Source of the DNA: Microbispora catharanthi
GTDB lineage: Bacteria; Actinomycetota; Actinomycetes; Streptosporangiales; Streptosporangiaceae
Direction: 5' to 3'
DNA length: 64,000 nt
Assembly: GCF_006334915.2 (NCBI RefSeq)
Contig: NZ_VDMA02000002.1
Coordinates: forward strand, 124,001 to 188,000
Below the pieces are notes generated by a model. That model ran no database searches. It was not told where the DNA came from and saw nothing but the letters and a program-made list of their open reading frames with translations. Shown here in pieces: positions 26,544 to 34,552 of this stretch (the first letter of the stretch is position 1; the number at the start of each line of letters is the position of its first letter). The position numbers and the translations under genes were made by a program.

Positions 26544-27431
26544 GTGAGCCTCGGCGGAGACTATTCGAACGGGATTCTCGTGCGGCTGCGCGGCGCGATC
26601 CGGTCTCTGCGGCCCGCGGAGCAACGGGTCGCGCGCGCGGTGCTGGCCGACCCCCAGGGCGTCGCGGACCGGCCGATCGGGGTGCTCGCCCGCGAGTGCG
26701 GCACCTCCGAGGCGACCGTGCTGCGCTTCTGCCGGGCCATCGGGCTGCGCGGTTATCCCGAGCTGCGGATCGCGCTCGCCCGCGAGGCGACGCTGGAGGC
26801 GTCGCGTGCCGGGAGTGTCCGCCCGCTCGACGGGGACATCAGCGCCGACGATCCGCTGGAGGAGATCGTCGCCAAGATCGGCTACAGCGACTCCCGCGCG
26901 GTCGCGGAGACCGCCGAGCACCTCGACATCGCCGCGCTGGAGCGCGCGGTCGACGCGATCGCCGAGGCCCGCCGCGTGGATCTCTACGGCGCCGGGGCGA
27001 GCGGCTTCGTCGCCGCCGATCTGCACCAGAAGCTGCACAGGATCGGCCTGATGGCGTTCGCCTGGCAGGACTTCCACAGCGCGCTCACCTCGGCCGCGCT
27101 GCTGCGCCCGGGCGACGTCGCGATCGGCATCTCGCACACCGGCACCACCGTCGACATCCTGGACGCGCTGCGACTCGCCGCCGACCGGCGGGCGACCACG
27201 ATCGCGATCACGAACTTCGACCCCTCGCCGATCACGGAGCTGGCCGACATCGTGCTGAAGACCGCGGCCCGCGAGACCCCGTTCCGCTTCGGCGCGATGG
27301 GCAGCAGGATCGCCCAGCTCACCGTCGTCGACTGCCTCTCCGTCGGGGTGGCCGCCCGGCGCACGTACGACGAGACCCTCACCGCGCTTGAGGACACCTT
27401 CCGCGCGATCAGCGGCCGCCGGCGCAGGTAG
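26544..27431 (+). CDS. RpiR/MurR-family transcriptional regulator
   Basis: 295 aa. N-terminal RpiR helix-turn-helix (LRPAEQRVARAVLADPQGVADRPIGVLARECGTSEATVLRFCRAIGL) and C-terminal SIS domain (RVDLYGAGASGFVAADLHQKLHRIG, AIGISHTGTTVDILDALRLA) that binds a phosphosugar. It lies 12 nt after the permease gene and is part of the same transcript, so it probably controls this importer in response to a sugar phosphate. An amino-sugar or N-acetylmuramic-type ligand is common in the family but not shown here. Confidence 0.9.
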   Translation: MSLGGDYSNGILVRLRGAIRSLRPAEQRVARAVLADPQGVADRPIGVLARECGTSEATVLRFCRAIGLRGYPELRIALAREATLEASRAGSVRPLDGDISADDPLEEIVAKIGYSDSRAVAETAEHLDIAALERAVDAIAEARRVDLYGAGASGFVAADLHQKLHRIGLMAFAWQDFHSALTSAALLRPGDVAIGISHTGTTVDILDALRLAADRRATTIAITNFDPSPITELADIVLKTAARETPFRFGAMGSRIAQLTVVDCLSVGVAARRTYDETLTALEDTFRAISGRRRR

Positions 27432-27453
27432 CCACTGTTCCGGAGAAAAGCGA

Positions 27454-27490
27454 TCGCCGGCGGGCCGTCCCCCCAGAGGCCCGCCGGCGA
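27454..27490. terminator. Terminator between rpiR-type and htrA-type genes
   Basis: Arms TCGCCGGCGGGCC and GGCCCGCCGGCGA make a perfect 13-bp stem with an 11-nt loop between convergent genes, so it can act in both directions. Confidence 0.85.
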
Positions 27491-27503
27491 CGTTCGTGGG
27501 CCG

Positions 27504-28805
27504 TCAGCTCGTGGGCGACTTCTCCGCGAGCGTGGCGGTGATCGTGTTCTCCTTGCCGTCGCGGGTGAAGGTGACGGTCACCTTGTCGCCGGGGCGCGAG
27601 CTGCGGATGGTGCCGAGCACCGCCTCCGCGCTGTCCACCAGCTTGTCGTTGATCTTGGTGATCAGGTCGCCCTCCTTGAGGCCGGCCTTCTCCGCCGGGC
27701 TGCCGGCCGTGATCGAGCTGACCACCGCGCCGGACGAGCCGCCGACCGCGTCGGCCACGCTCACGCCGAGGAACGCGTGGGTCGCCTTACCGGTCTTGAT
27801 GAGCTGGTCGGAGACCAGCTTCGCGGTGTTGATGGGGATCGCGAAGCCGACGCCGATGTTGCCGGAGCTGGAGCCCGAGGTGGCGATCGCGGTGTTGACG
27901 CCGACGACCTGCCCCGAGGAGTTGACCAGCGCGCCGCCGGAGTTGCCGGGGTTGATCGCGGCGTCGGTCTGGATCATGCCGCCGATCGTCGTGCCCTGGC
28001 TCTGCGGCTGCTGCTGCTGCTCCATCCCCCAGGGGAACTGCTGCTGCTGCTCCTCGGGGGCCTCGGTCAGCGTGCGGTCGAGCGCGCTCACGATGCCGGA
28101 GGTGACCGATCCCTCCAGGCCGAGCGGGCTGCCGATCGCGAGGACGGCGTCACCGACCTGGAGCTTGTCGCTGTCGCCGAGGGAGGCGGGGGTCAGGCCG
28201 GACACGCCCTGCGCCTGGATGACCGCGAGGTCCGTGAGAGGGTCGGTGCCCTTGACGACGGCGTTGGCGGTCTTGCCGTCGCTGAACTTCACGGTGACCG
28301 TGCCGCCGGCCCCGCCGCCGATGCTCACCACGTGGTTGTTCGTCAGGATCAGTCCGTCGGCCGACAGGATGACACCGGACCCCTCGCCGCCGGCCGTGGC
28401 GGTCTTCACCTCGATGGACACCACCGACGGCATGATCGCCTTGGCCACCGCGGCGATCGTGGTGGTCGAGGAGTTGGACACTCCCTTGACCACCGGGCTC
28501 GCGATCACCGTCTGCCCGCCGTTCACGCTGTTCGCGACGAGGGCCCCGGTGACCCCGCCGCCCAGTGCCACGGCCACGAGGGCGAGGCCCGCGCCCGCCT
28601 TCTGGCGGGCGGTCAGCGTGCCCTTCCGCGCCGGAGGCGGCGGAAACTGCGCCGTGTCATAAGAGCCGCTCCCGTAGGCGCCGTACGACTGGTACGCCCC
28701 GGCGTACTGCCCGTGCTGCGGCGGGGTGCTGCCGAACTGGCTCCAGCCGTGACCGGGGAGTATCTCGGTGTTCTCGTTGCCGGGAACGTGCTCAGGTGAG
28801 CTCAT
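27504..28805 (-). CDS. HtrA-like membrane-anchored serine protease with PDZ domain
   Basis: 433 aa. A cytoplasmic Tyr/Gly/Pro-rich N-terminus of about 60 residues, one transmembrane helix (AGLALVAVALGGGVTGALVA, 71-91), a trypsin-like domain with His158 (TNNHVV), Asp192 (PLTDLAV) and Ser289 (NPGNSGGAL), and a PDZ domain (AFLGVSVADAVGG...GLKEGDLITKINDKLV). A Gln-rich loop (EEQQQQFPWGMEQQQQ) is inserted near 252-268. It acts outside the membrane in protein quality control. ATG 28805 is chosen over 28811 because GAGGGGG is correctly spaced for it. Confidence 0.9.
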   Translation of the reverse strand: MSSPEHVPGNENTEILPGHGWSQFGSTPPQHGQYAGAYQSYGAYGSGSYDTAQFPPPPARKGTLTARQKAGAGLALVAVALGGGVTGALVANSVNGGQTVIASPVVKGVSNSSTTTIAAVAKAIMPSVVSIEVKTATAGGEGSGVILSADGLILTNNHVVSIGGGAGGTVTVKFSDGKTANAVVKGTDPLTDLAVIQAQGVSGLTPASLGDSDKLQVGDAVLAIGSPLGLEGSVTSGIVSALDRTLTEAPEEQQQQFPWGMEQQQQPQSQGTTIGGMIQTDAAINPGNSGGALVNSSGQVVGVNTAIATSGSSSGNIGVGFAIPINTAKLVSDQLIKTGKATHAFLGVSVADAVGGSSGAVVSSITAGSPAEKAGLKEGDLITKINDKLVDSAEAVLGTIRSSRPGDKVTVTFTRDGKENTITATLAEKSPTS

Positions 28806-28939
28806 CGCCATCCCCCTCAATGGATTCGCCGGTGATCCCGGCTCTCCGCCGGTACACGTAATACGATGACGCATCGGCGATAAGGTCACGCTAAGCGATC
28901 AGCGGTGGGGATCCCCGAGCGCCCTACGCGTACTTTATG

Positions 28940-30475
28940 TCAGCTCGTCCGCGGCCAGTACTCGTCCCTGAGCAGGCGCTTGTACAGCTTGCCCGTGGGG
29001 TGGCGGGGCAGCTCGTCCCGGAAGTCGACCGACTTCGGGCACTTGTAGTGGGCCAGGCGTTCCCGGCAATAGGCGATCAGCTCGGCCTCCAGGGCGGGAC
29101 CGGCGCCCGCCGGGTCCGCCGGCTGCACCACGGCCTTGACCTGCTCGCCCATCTCGGGGTCCGGCACCCCGAAGACGGCCACGTCGGCCACCTCGGGATG
29201 CAACGCCAGCACGTTCTCGGCCTCCTGCGGGTAGATGTTCACCCCGCCAGAGATGATCATGTACGAGCGCCGGTCGGTGAGGTAGAGGAACCCGTCCTCG
29301 TCCAGGTAGCCGATGTCCCCCAGCGTGGTCCAGCCGCGGCCCTTGGGATCCTGGACCGACGCGGTCTTCTCGGGGTCGCCGTGATACTCGAACTTCGGGC
29401 CGTCGGAGAAGTAGACCGTGCCGTGCTCGCCGGGCGGCAGCTCGCCGCCGTCCTCGTCGCAGACGTGGGTGACCCCGAGCAGCGGCCGGCCCACCGTGCC
29501 CTTGTGGGCGAGCCAGTCCTCCGGCCCCGCGTACAGGAAGCAGTTGCCCTCCGTGCCCGCGTAGTACTCGTGGATGATCGGCCCCCACCACTCCATCATC
29601 CGCTCCTTGACCTCGACGGGGCAGGGCGCGGCGGCGTGGACGGCGCAGCCCAGCGACGACAGGTCGTAGCGCCGGCGCACCTCCTCGGGCAGCTTGAGCA
29701 TCTTGACGAACATCGTGGGCACCCACTGCGCGTGGGTGACCCGGTGCCGCTCGACGAGCGCCAGCGCCTCCTCGGGGTCGAACCTCTCCATCACCACCAC
29801 GGTCGCGCCGAGGCGCTGGAAGGACATGCTGTAACGCAGCGGAGCGGCGTGGTAGAGCGGCGCGGGCGACAGGTACACGCTGTCGGCCGAGGGCGCGAAC
29901 AGGAACTGGATGAGCTGCACCAGGGCCCCGGGGGCCTCCAGCGGCGCCCGGCTGAGCGGCGGCTTGACCCCCTTGGGGCGTCCCGTGGTGCCCGACGAGT
30001 AGAGCATGTCGGCGCCCTGGCACTCGTCGTCGAGCGGCGTCGCCGGCTGCCCCGCCACGGCCTCCTCGTAGGAGGTGAAGCCCGGCGCGACGCCGTCGAC
30101 CATGAGCCGCAGCTCGACCCCGGGCGTGGCCTCGGTGACAGCGCTCGCGACACCGGCGAGCTTCGCCGAGGAGATGAAGACCCGCGCCCCGCAGTTGTCC
30201 ACGATGTACGACAGCTCGTCGGCCTGGAGGCGAGAGCTGATCGCGGTGTAGTACAGGCCCGAGCGATGCGCGGCCCACGCGATCACGAGGAAGAGCGGAT
30301 GGTTCTCCAGCATGAAGGCGATGTGGTCGCCAGGCTTCAGGCCCGCGGCCCGCAGCAGATGGGCCAGCCGGTTGGATTCCTCGTCGAGTTCACGAAAGGT
30401 GATCACGCGGCCGGTGCCCGCCATGATCACCGCAGGCTTGTCCGGCGTCACCGCCGCGATCGCCCCAGGGTGCAT
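28940..30475 (-). CDS. Fatty-acyl-CoA synthetase-like AMP-binding enzyme
   Basis: 511-aa ANL-superfamily ligase that activates a carboxylic acid with ATP to an acyl-AMP, then to acyl-CoA. P-loop YSSGTTGRPKGVKPPLS, A5-like EYYAGTEGNCF, hinge region FLYLTDRRSYMIISGGVNIYPQEAENVL and the catalytic C-terminal Lys in PRHPTGKLYKRLL are visible. It resembles mycobacterial FadD-type enzymes; chain length is not predictable. The stop region lies beside 28806-28939, where I see no further gene. Confidence 0.88.
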   Translation of the reverse strand: MHPGAIAAVTPDKPAVIMAGTGRVITFRELDEESNRLAHLLRAAGLKPGDHIAFMLENHPLFLVIAWAAHRSGLYYTAISSRLQADELSYIVDNCGARVFISSAKLAGVASAVTEATPGVELRLMVDGVAPGFTSYEEAVAGQPATPLDDECQGADMLYSSGTTGRPKGVKPPLSRAPLEAPGALVQLIQFLFAPSADSVYLSPAPLYHAAPLRYSMSFQRLGATVVVMERFDPEEALALVERHRVTHAQWVPTMFVKMLKLPEEVRRRYDLSSLGCAVHAAAPCPVEVKERMMEWWGPIIHEYYAGTEGNCFLYAGPEDWLAHKGTVGRPLLGVTHVCDEDGGELPPGEHGTVYFSDGPKFEYHGDPEKTASVQDPKGRGWTTLGDIGYLDEDGFLYLTDRRSYMIISGGVNIYPQEAENVLALHPEVADVAVFGVPDPEMGEQVKAVVQPADPAGAGPALEAELIAYCRERLAHYKCPKSVDFRDELPRHPTGKLYKRLLRDEYWPRTS

Positions 30476-30534
30476 AACCGAACGTTACTCGGTTTGCTTT
30501 CCGCGCGGTAGGCGCGAGTTCCCGATGCGTCCGG

Positions 30535-31674
30535 TCAGCTCTCCAGCGCCCGGTAGGGGTCGCGCAGCGGCCTGGCGCGCTCGGCGAACGCGGCCTTGAT
30601 CTCCGCCATCTTCGGCCCCGGCGCGTAGAAGCGGCCCTTCGTCTCGCCGTACGGCCGGAGCCACCCGGTGGCCGCCAGCTCGCGCAGGTCGCGGGCGGCC
30701 TGGCCCTGACTCAGCCCCTCGTCGGCCTGGTACATGCCCCGGCGCAGCCGCCTGGAGACGAACACCTGATAGAGCGCCGAGACGGTGCGCGGGTGCAGGC
30801 CCTGCGTCCCGGTCCGCTCCTCCAGCAGCATCCACACCTCGCCCGCCTCCGCGAGCCGGCGTCCCACCCGCTGCGCCTGCATGTGGTGGCAGCGCAGGAC
30901 GAACCGCACCCACGAGAGGGTGTCCCCGTGCGGGCTCCACCGGCCGCGTCCCACCTCGCCCAGCACGTCGTAGTAGTCGTAGGTGGTGCGGCCCTCGCCC
31001 AGCCACTCCTCGATCGAGGCGAACTCCGGCGTGGTGATCTGGTCGCGGCCGAGCACGAGCGTCTGCAGCGCCCGCGACATGCGCCCGTTTCCGTCCCGCC
31101 ATGGGTGGATCTTGACGAGGTTGAGGTGCGCCATGGCGGCGCGGACGTAGCTGGGCGCGTCGAGGTCGCCCTCGTTGAGCCATTCGACCAGTTCCGTCAG
31201 CAGGCCGGGGACCTGCTCGTGGTCCGGGCCCTCGTAGACCACCTCGCCGGTGGCGGAGTTGCGCACGTAGATCCCGCCGGGCCGCACCGTGCCCGGCGTC
31301 TTGTCCACGTGGTGGCCGATCATCATGAAGTTGAGCCCATGAAGCAGGCCCACGTCATAGCGGAAGGCCCACGCCCGCGAGAGGGTGCCGATGTAGGTGA
31401 GCGCCTGCCGGTAGCCGGCGATCTCGCGGGCCACGGCGGTCGACGTCTCCAGGGGGTCCTCACCCGACATGATCGACTCGATGTCCTCGACGCTGGCGTG
31501 GTAGCCCTCGATGGAGTTCGACCCCTGGATCGCCCGCGCCTGCAACTGCCGCCGCAGCAGGCCGTCCCAGCGATGCGCCTCGGCCAGCCGATACTTCAGG
31601 TCGCGCCGCATCTCCTCGATCTCGGCGAGCACCTTCTCGTCCGCGGCCTCCAGTGCCGGTGTGCCGAACAACAT
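30535..31674 (-). CDS. Fic-domain protein with inhibitory helix
   Basis: 379 aa. The catalytic loop HPWRDGNGR at 190-198 is a Fic core (HxFx[D/E]GNGR with Trp for Phe) for AMP transfer to protein Ser/Thr/Tyr. The N-terminal SNSIEG (52-57) matches the autoinhibitory (S/T)xxxE(G/N) motif. The C-terminal 110 residues (HPRTVSALYQVFVSRRLRRG, LSQGQAARDLRELAATGWL) look like a winged helix, so the protein may bind DNA. ATG 31674 is favoured. 31701 is in frame but lies inside the perfect inverted repeat at 31689-31730; neither has a good Shine-Dalgarno. Confidence 0.87.
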   Translation of the reverse strand: MLFGTPALEAADEKVLAEIEEMRRDLKYRLAEAHRWDGLLRRQLQARAIQGSNSIEGYHASVEDIESIMSGEDPLETSTAVAREIAGYRQALTYIGTLSRAWAFRYDVGLLHGLNFMMIGHHVDKTPGTVRPGGIYVRNSATGEVVYEGPDHEQVPGLLTELVEWLNEGDLDAPSYVRAAMAHLNLVKIHPWRDGNGRMSRALQTLVLGRDQITTPEFASIEEWLGEGRTTYDYYDVLGEVGRGRWSPHGDTLSWVRFVLRCHHMQAQRVGRRLAEAGEVWMLLEERTGTQGLHPRTVSALYQVFVSRRLRRGMYQADEGLSQGQAARDLRELAATGWLRPYGETKGRFYAPGPKMAEIKAAFAERARPLRDPYRALES

Positions 31675-31688
31675 GGAGTCATGACAGC

Positions 31689-31730
31689 ATGGACGAATCA
31701 TCCGGTCAAGCGACTGGATGATTCGTCCAT
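31689..31730. promoter_or_regulatory. Perfect 15-bp inverted repeat before the fic gene
   Basis: ATGGACGAATCATCC (31689-31703) and GGATGATTCGTCCAT (31716-31730) are exact reverse complements with a 12-bp spacer. The element fills the gap between the metQ stop and the fic start. It is only moderately GC-rich and has no T tract, favouring a protein-binding site over a terminator, although it could do both. Confidence 0.7.
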
Positions 31731-31741
31731 GTGTGTACGCG

Positions 31742-32575
31742 TCATGCGGCGGGGATGACCGAGCCCTTGAACGTGTCCTCGATGTACTTCTTCACCTCGG
31801 GGCCGGTCAGCAGCCCGACCAGGGTCTTCACCCGCGGGTCGCTCTCGTGCCCCTGCGCGACGACCAGGCCGTTCGCGTACGGGTTGCCCTCGGCCTTCTC
31901 CAGCACCAGCGCGCCGGAGGACGGGTTGAGGTTCGCCTCCAGGGCGTAGTTGCCGTTGATCACGGCGGCGTCCACGTCGTCGAGCGAGCGCGGGAGCTGG
32001 GCGGCCTCCAGCGGGCGGAAGGTCAGGTTCTTCGGGTTGCCGGTCACGTCGCGCTCCGTCGCGGCGGTGCCCACGCCGTCCTTGAGCGTGACCACGCCGT
32101 TGTCGGCGAGCAGCTTGAGCGCCCGGCCGAGGTTGGTGGCGTCGTTGGGCACGGCGACCGTGCCGCCCTGCGGCAGCGAGGCGAGGTCCTTGACCTTCCT
32201 GGAGTACAGGCCGAGCGGCTCCAGGTGCACCGGGGCGACGAAGCTCAGCTTGGTGCCCTTGGAGGCGTTGAAGTCGTCCAGGTAGGGCTTGTGCTGGAAG
32301 TAGTTGGCGTCGAGCTGGCCGTCCTGGAGCTGCAGGTTGGGCTGCACATAGTCGCTGAACTCCACGATCTCCAGCTTCAGTCCCTTCGCGGCGGCCAGGT
32401 TGGCGGCCACGTACTTCAGGATCTGCGCGTGCGGCACCGGACTCACGCCGACCTTGAGCGGGGCGTCCGCCGCCGCCGTGCCGGAGGCGGTCGCCGTGTC
32501 CGGAGACGAGGACCCGCAGGCGGACAACACGAGCGCGACCACGGCGACGATGACGAGGCCGAGCGTTCTACGCAT
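31742..32575 (-). CDS. metQ: Methionine-binding lipoprotein, NlpA family
   Basis: 277 aa. Signal peptide RRTLGLVIVAVVALVLSAC with lipobox Cys, then the NlpA fold: KVGVSPVPHAQILKYVAANL, LDANYFQHKPYLDDFN, VAVPNDATNLGRALKLL and AAVINGNYALEANLNP. It feeds D/L-methionine to MetNI. ATG 32575 has AAGGAG upstream (an ATG at 32593 lies before that site). Third gene of metNIQ on the minus strand, 22 nt after metI. Confidence 0.92.
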   Translation of the reverse strand: MRRTLGLVIVAVVALVLSACGSSSPDTATASGTAAADAPLKVGVSPVPHAQILKYVAANLAAAKGLKLEIVEFSDYVQPNLQLQDGQLDANYFQHKPYLDDFNASKGTKLSFVAPVHLEPLGLYSRKVKDLASLPQGGTVAVPNDATNLGRALKLLADNGVVTLKDGVGTAATERDVTGNPKNLTFRPLEAAQLPRSLDDVDAAVINGNYALEANLNPSSGALVLEKAEGNPYANGLVVAQGHESDPRVKTLVGLLTGPEVKKYIEDTFKGSVIPAA

Positions 32576-32597
32576 GGGACAGAACTCCTTCAATGGG

Positions 32598-33254
32598 TTA
32601 ACGGTGAGAAAGTCGACGGGCGACGGCGTCGCCCAGGGTCTGCGCGAGCTGCACCACGACGACCAGGACGACCACGGTGACGATCATGAGCGTGGTCTCG
32701 AACCGCTGGTATCCGTAGCGGACGGCGAGGTCGCCGAGACCGCCGCCGCCGATCACCCCGGCCATGGCCGAGTAGGAGATGAGCGTGACCACGGTGACGG
32801 TCAGCCCGGCGACCAGGCCGGGCAGCGCCTCGGGCAGCAGGACGCGCGCCACGATCGTCACCCGGCCCGCCCCCATCGCCTCGGCCGCCTGCACGATGTC
32901 GCGGCCCACCTCGCGCAGCGCCGTCTCGACCAGCCGGGCGAAGAACGGCACCGCGCCGATCATCAGCGGGACCACCGCGGCGGCGGTCCCGATCGTGGTG
33001 CCGGTGAGCACGCGGGTGACCGGGATGACCGCGATCATGAGGACGATGAAGGGCAGCGACCGCCCCACGTTCACGACCAGGCCGAGCACGCGCCGCACGG
33101 CGGGCGCGGGGAACAGCCCGCCACGGTCCGTCCCGGCGAGGCAGACGCCGAGCGGCAGCCCGAACAGCACGGTGAACAACGTGGACCAGCCCACCATCAC
33201 CGCGGTCTGCCCGGTGGCCTCCCACACCAGGGGGCTCATCTCCGACCAGGTCAT
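32598..33254 (-). CDS. metI: Methionine ABC transporter permease
   Basis: 218 aa with five to six helices ([41 protein letters not shown]) and the EAA-type loop [33 protein letters not shown]. Membrane channel of the MetNIQ importer. Its start overlaps the metN stop (ATGA). Confidence 0.92.
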   Translation of the reverse strand: MTWSEMSPLVWEATGQTAVMVGWSTLFTVLFGLPLGVCLAGTDRGGLFPAPAVRRVLGLVVNVGRSLPFIVLMIAVIPVTRVLTGTTIGTAAAVVPLMIGAVPFFARLVETALREVGRDIVQAAEAMGAGRVTIVARVLLPEALPGLVAGLTVTVVTLISYSAMAGVIGGGGLGDLAVRYGYQRFETTLMIVTVVVLVVVVQLAQTLGDAVARRLSHR

Positions 33255-34195
33255 GCGTCCTCCTCCACCAGCAGGCCGCGCTCGCGCAACTCCGCGAGGG
33301 CGGCAGCCGTACCGGCTCCGGTGACCCGCAGCCGCAGCCGGCCCGCCGGGACCCCGGCGACCTGTTCGACCGCGCCTGCGGCGATGGCGACGTCCACGTC
33401 GTGCGTACGCGCCAGACGCGACAGCAGGGTCTGGTCCGCGGCCAGGGCGACGGTCACGGTGCCGGGCTCGGCGGGCGGCAGCGGGAACAGCTCGGCCGCC
33501 AGGCGCGACCCGGGGGTGGCGAGCAGCTCGGGGATGGGGCCCGCCTCGGCGATCCGCCCGTCACTCATGATCGCCGCCGAGTCGCAAACGGCCTTGATGA
33601 CGTCCATCTCGTGGGTGATGAGCAGGATGGTCAGCCCCAGCTCCCGGTTGAGCCGCCGGAGCAGGGCCAGGATCGACTGGGTCGTGGCGGGGTCGAGCGC
33701 GGAGGTGGCCTCGTCCGACAGCAGCACCGACGGCTCGGCGGCGAGTGCCCGCGCGATGCCGACCCGCTGCTTCTGGCCGCCGGACAACTGCGCGGGATAG
33801 GCCCCGGCGCGGTCGGCCAGGCCCACGAGGTCGAGCATCTCCGCGACGCGCCGGGCCCTGGCGGCCCGGCCGACGCCCATGACCTCCAGCGGGAATGCCA
33901 CGTTGCCCGCCACCGTGCGCGACGACAGCAGCGCGAAGTGCTGATGGATCATGCCGATGCGCTGGCGGGCGCGGCGCAGGTCGGCCGCGCCGAGGGCGGT
34001 CAGCTCGCGCCCGTCGACGGTCACCACGCCCTCGTCGGGACGTTCGAGCAGGTTGACGCAGCGCAGCAGGGTGCTCTTGCCGGCGCCGCTGCGCCCGAGC
34101 ACACCGAAGACCTCGCCCCTGCCGACGTGGAGGTCGACGCCGTCGAGCGCGACGACGTCGCCGTAGGCCTTGCGCAGGCCGGAAACCGTGATCAC
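33251..34195 (-). CDS. metN: Methionine ABC transporter ATPase with NIL domain
   Basis: 314 aa. Walker [10 protein letters not shown], signature [15 protein letters not shown], Walker [13 protein letters not shown] and H-loop ITHEMDVI. The C-terminal 70 residues ([32 protein letters not shown]) form a NIL domain that senses methionine and inhibits transport in E. coli MetN. GTG start at 34195 with GAAGGA upstream. A 24-codon ORF lies in its leader. Confidence 0.92.
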   Translation of the reverse strand: MITVSGLRKAYGDVVALDGVDLHVGRGEVFGVLGRSGAGKSTLLRCVNLLERPDEGVVTVDGRELTALGAADLRRARQRIGMIHQHFALLSSRTVAGNVAFPLEVMGVGRAARARRVAEMLDLVGLADRAGAYPAQLSGGQKQRVGIARALAAEPSVLLSDEATSALDPATTQSILALLRRLNRELGLTILLITHEMDVIKAVCDSAAIMSDGRIAEAGPIPELLATPGSRLAAELFPLPPAEPGTVTVALAADQTLLSRLARTHDVDVAIAAGAVEQVAGVPAGRLRLRVTGAGTAAALAELRERGLLVEEDA

Positions 34196-34250
34196 TTGCT
34201 GTCCTTCGAAGACGTGTGGGCCGACTCCGTTTCGCCTCGCGAACGTGCGG

Positions 34251-34325
34251 CTAGCGCGTGCCGGGCGGGAAGGGCAGATGCGTGATCCGGCGCAGGATCA
34301 GATCGGGCAGCGGGGAGAGCGTCAT
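34251..34325 (-). CDS. Possible 24-aa leader peptide upstream of metNIQ
   Basis: ATG at 34325, GAAGG about 9 nt upstream, stop at 34251. The product is [20 protein letters not shown] followed by PGTR. It ends 55 nt before metN. The only Met is the initiator, so it is not an obvious methionine-codon attenuator. A hairpin of the type CGTTCGC/GCGAAACG sits between its stop and metN. The leader (34196-34552) shows no SAM-riboswitch core that I can recognise. Whether the peptide is real depends on conservation. Confidence 0.4.
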   Translation of the reverse strand: MTLSPLPDLILRRITHLPFPPGTR

Positions 34326-34506
34326 CGGTGAGTGCCTTCGCGGGGAGGGTGCGGACGGACGATGTTCAGGCCGCGGGACACCCTCGCTCGGGCGGGTTCA
34401 CCAGGTTCGATACGCTCACGACCGGCTGAAACAGAAGCGAGCTAATCCTTATTCCATACCGGAAATGTGTCCTTTGTCACAAGGAAGGGCCCGCGTCACA
34501 GGGAAA

Positions 34507-34540
34507 GGCCCGCGCCTCCGAGACGACGGAGACGCGGGCC
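34507..34540 (-). terminator. Terminator downstream of lon
   Basis: Arms GGCCCGCGCCTCCG (34507-34520) and CGGAGACGCGGGCC (34527-34540) form a 14-bp stem with one mismatch and a 6-nt loop, just after the lon stop. Confidence 0.75.
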
Positions 34541-34552
34541 GGGTGGAGGGGG

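Noticed and set aside
34196..34552. SAM or other riboswitch in the metN leader
   Set aside because: I looked for the conserved cores of SAM-I and SAM-IV type switches and saw neither. The leader ORF is the only structured candidate.
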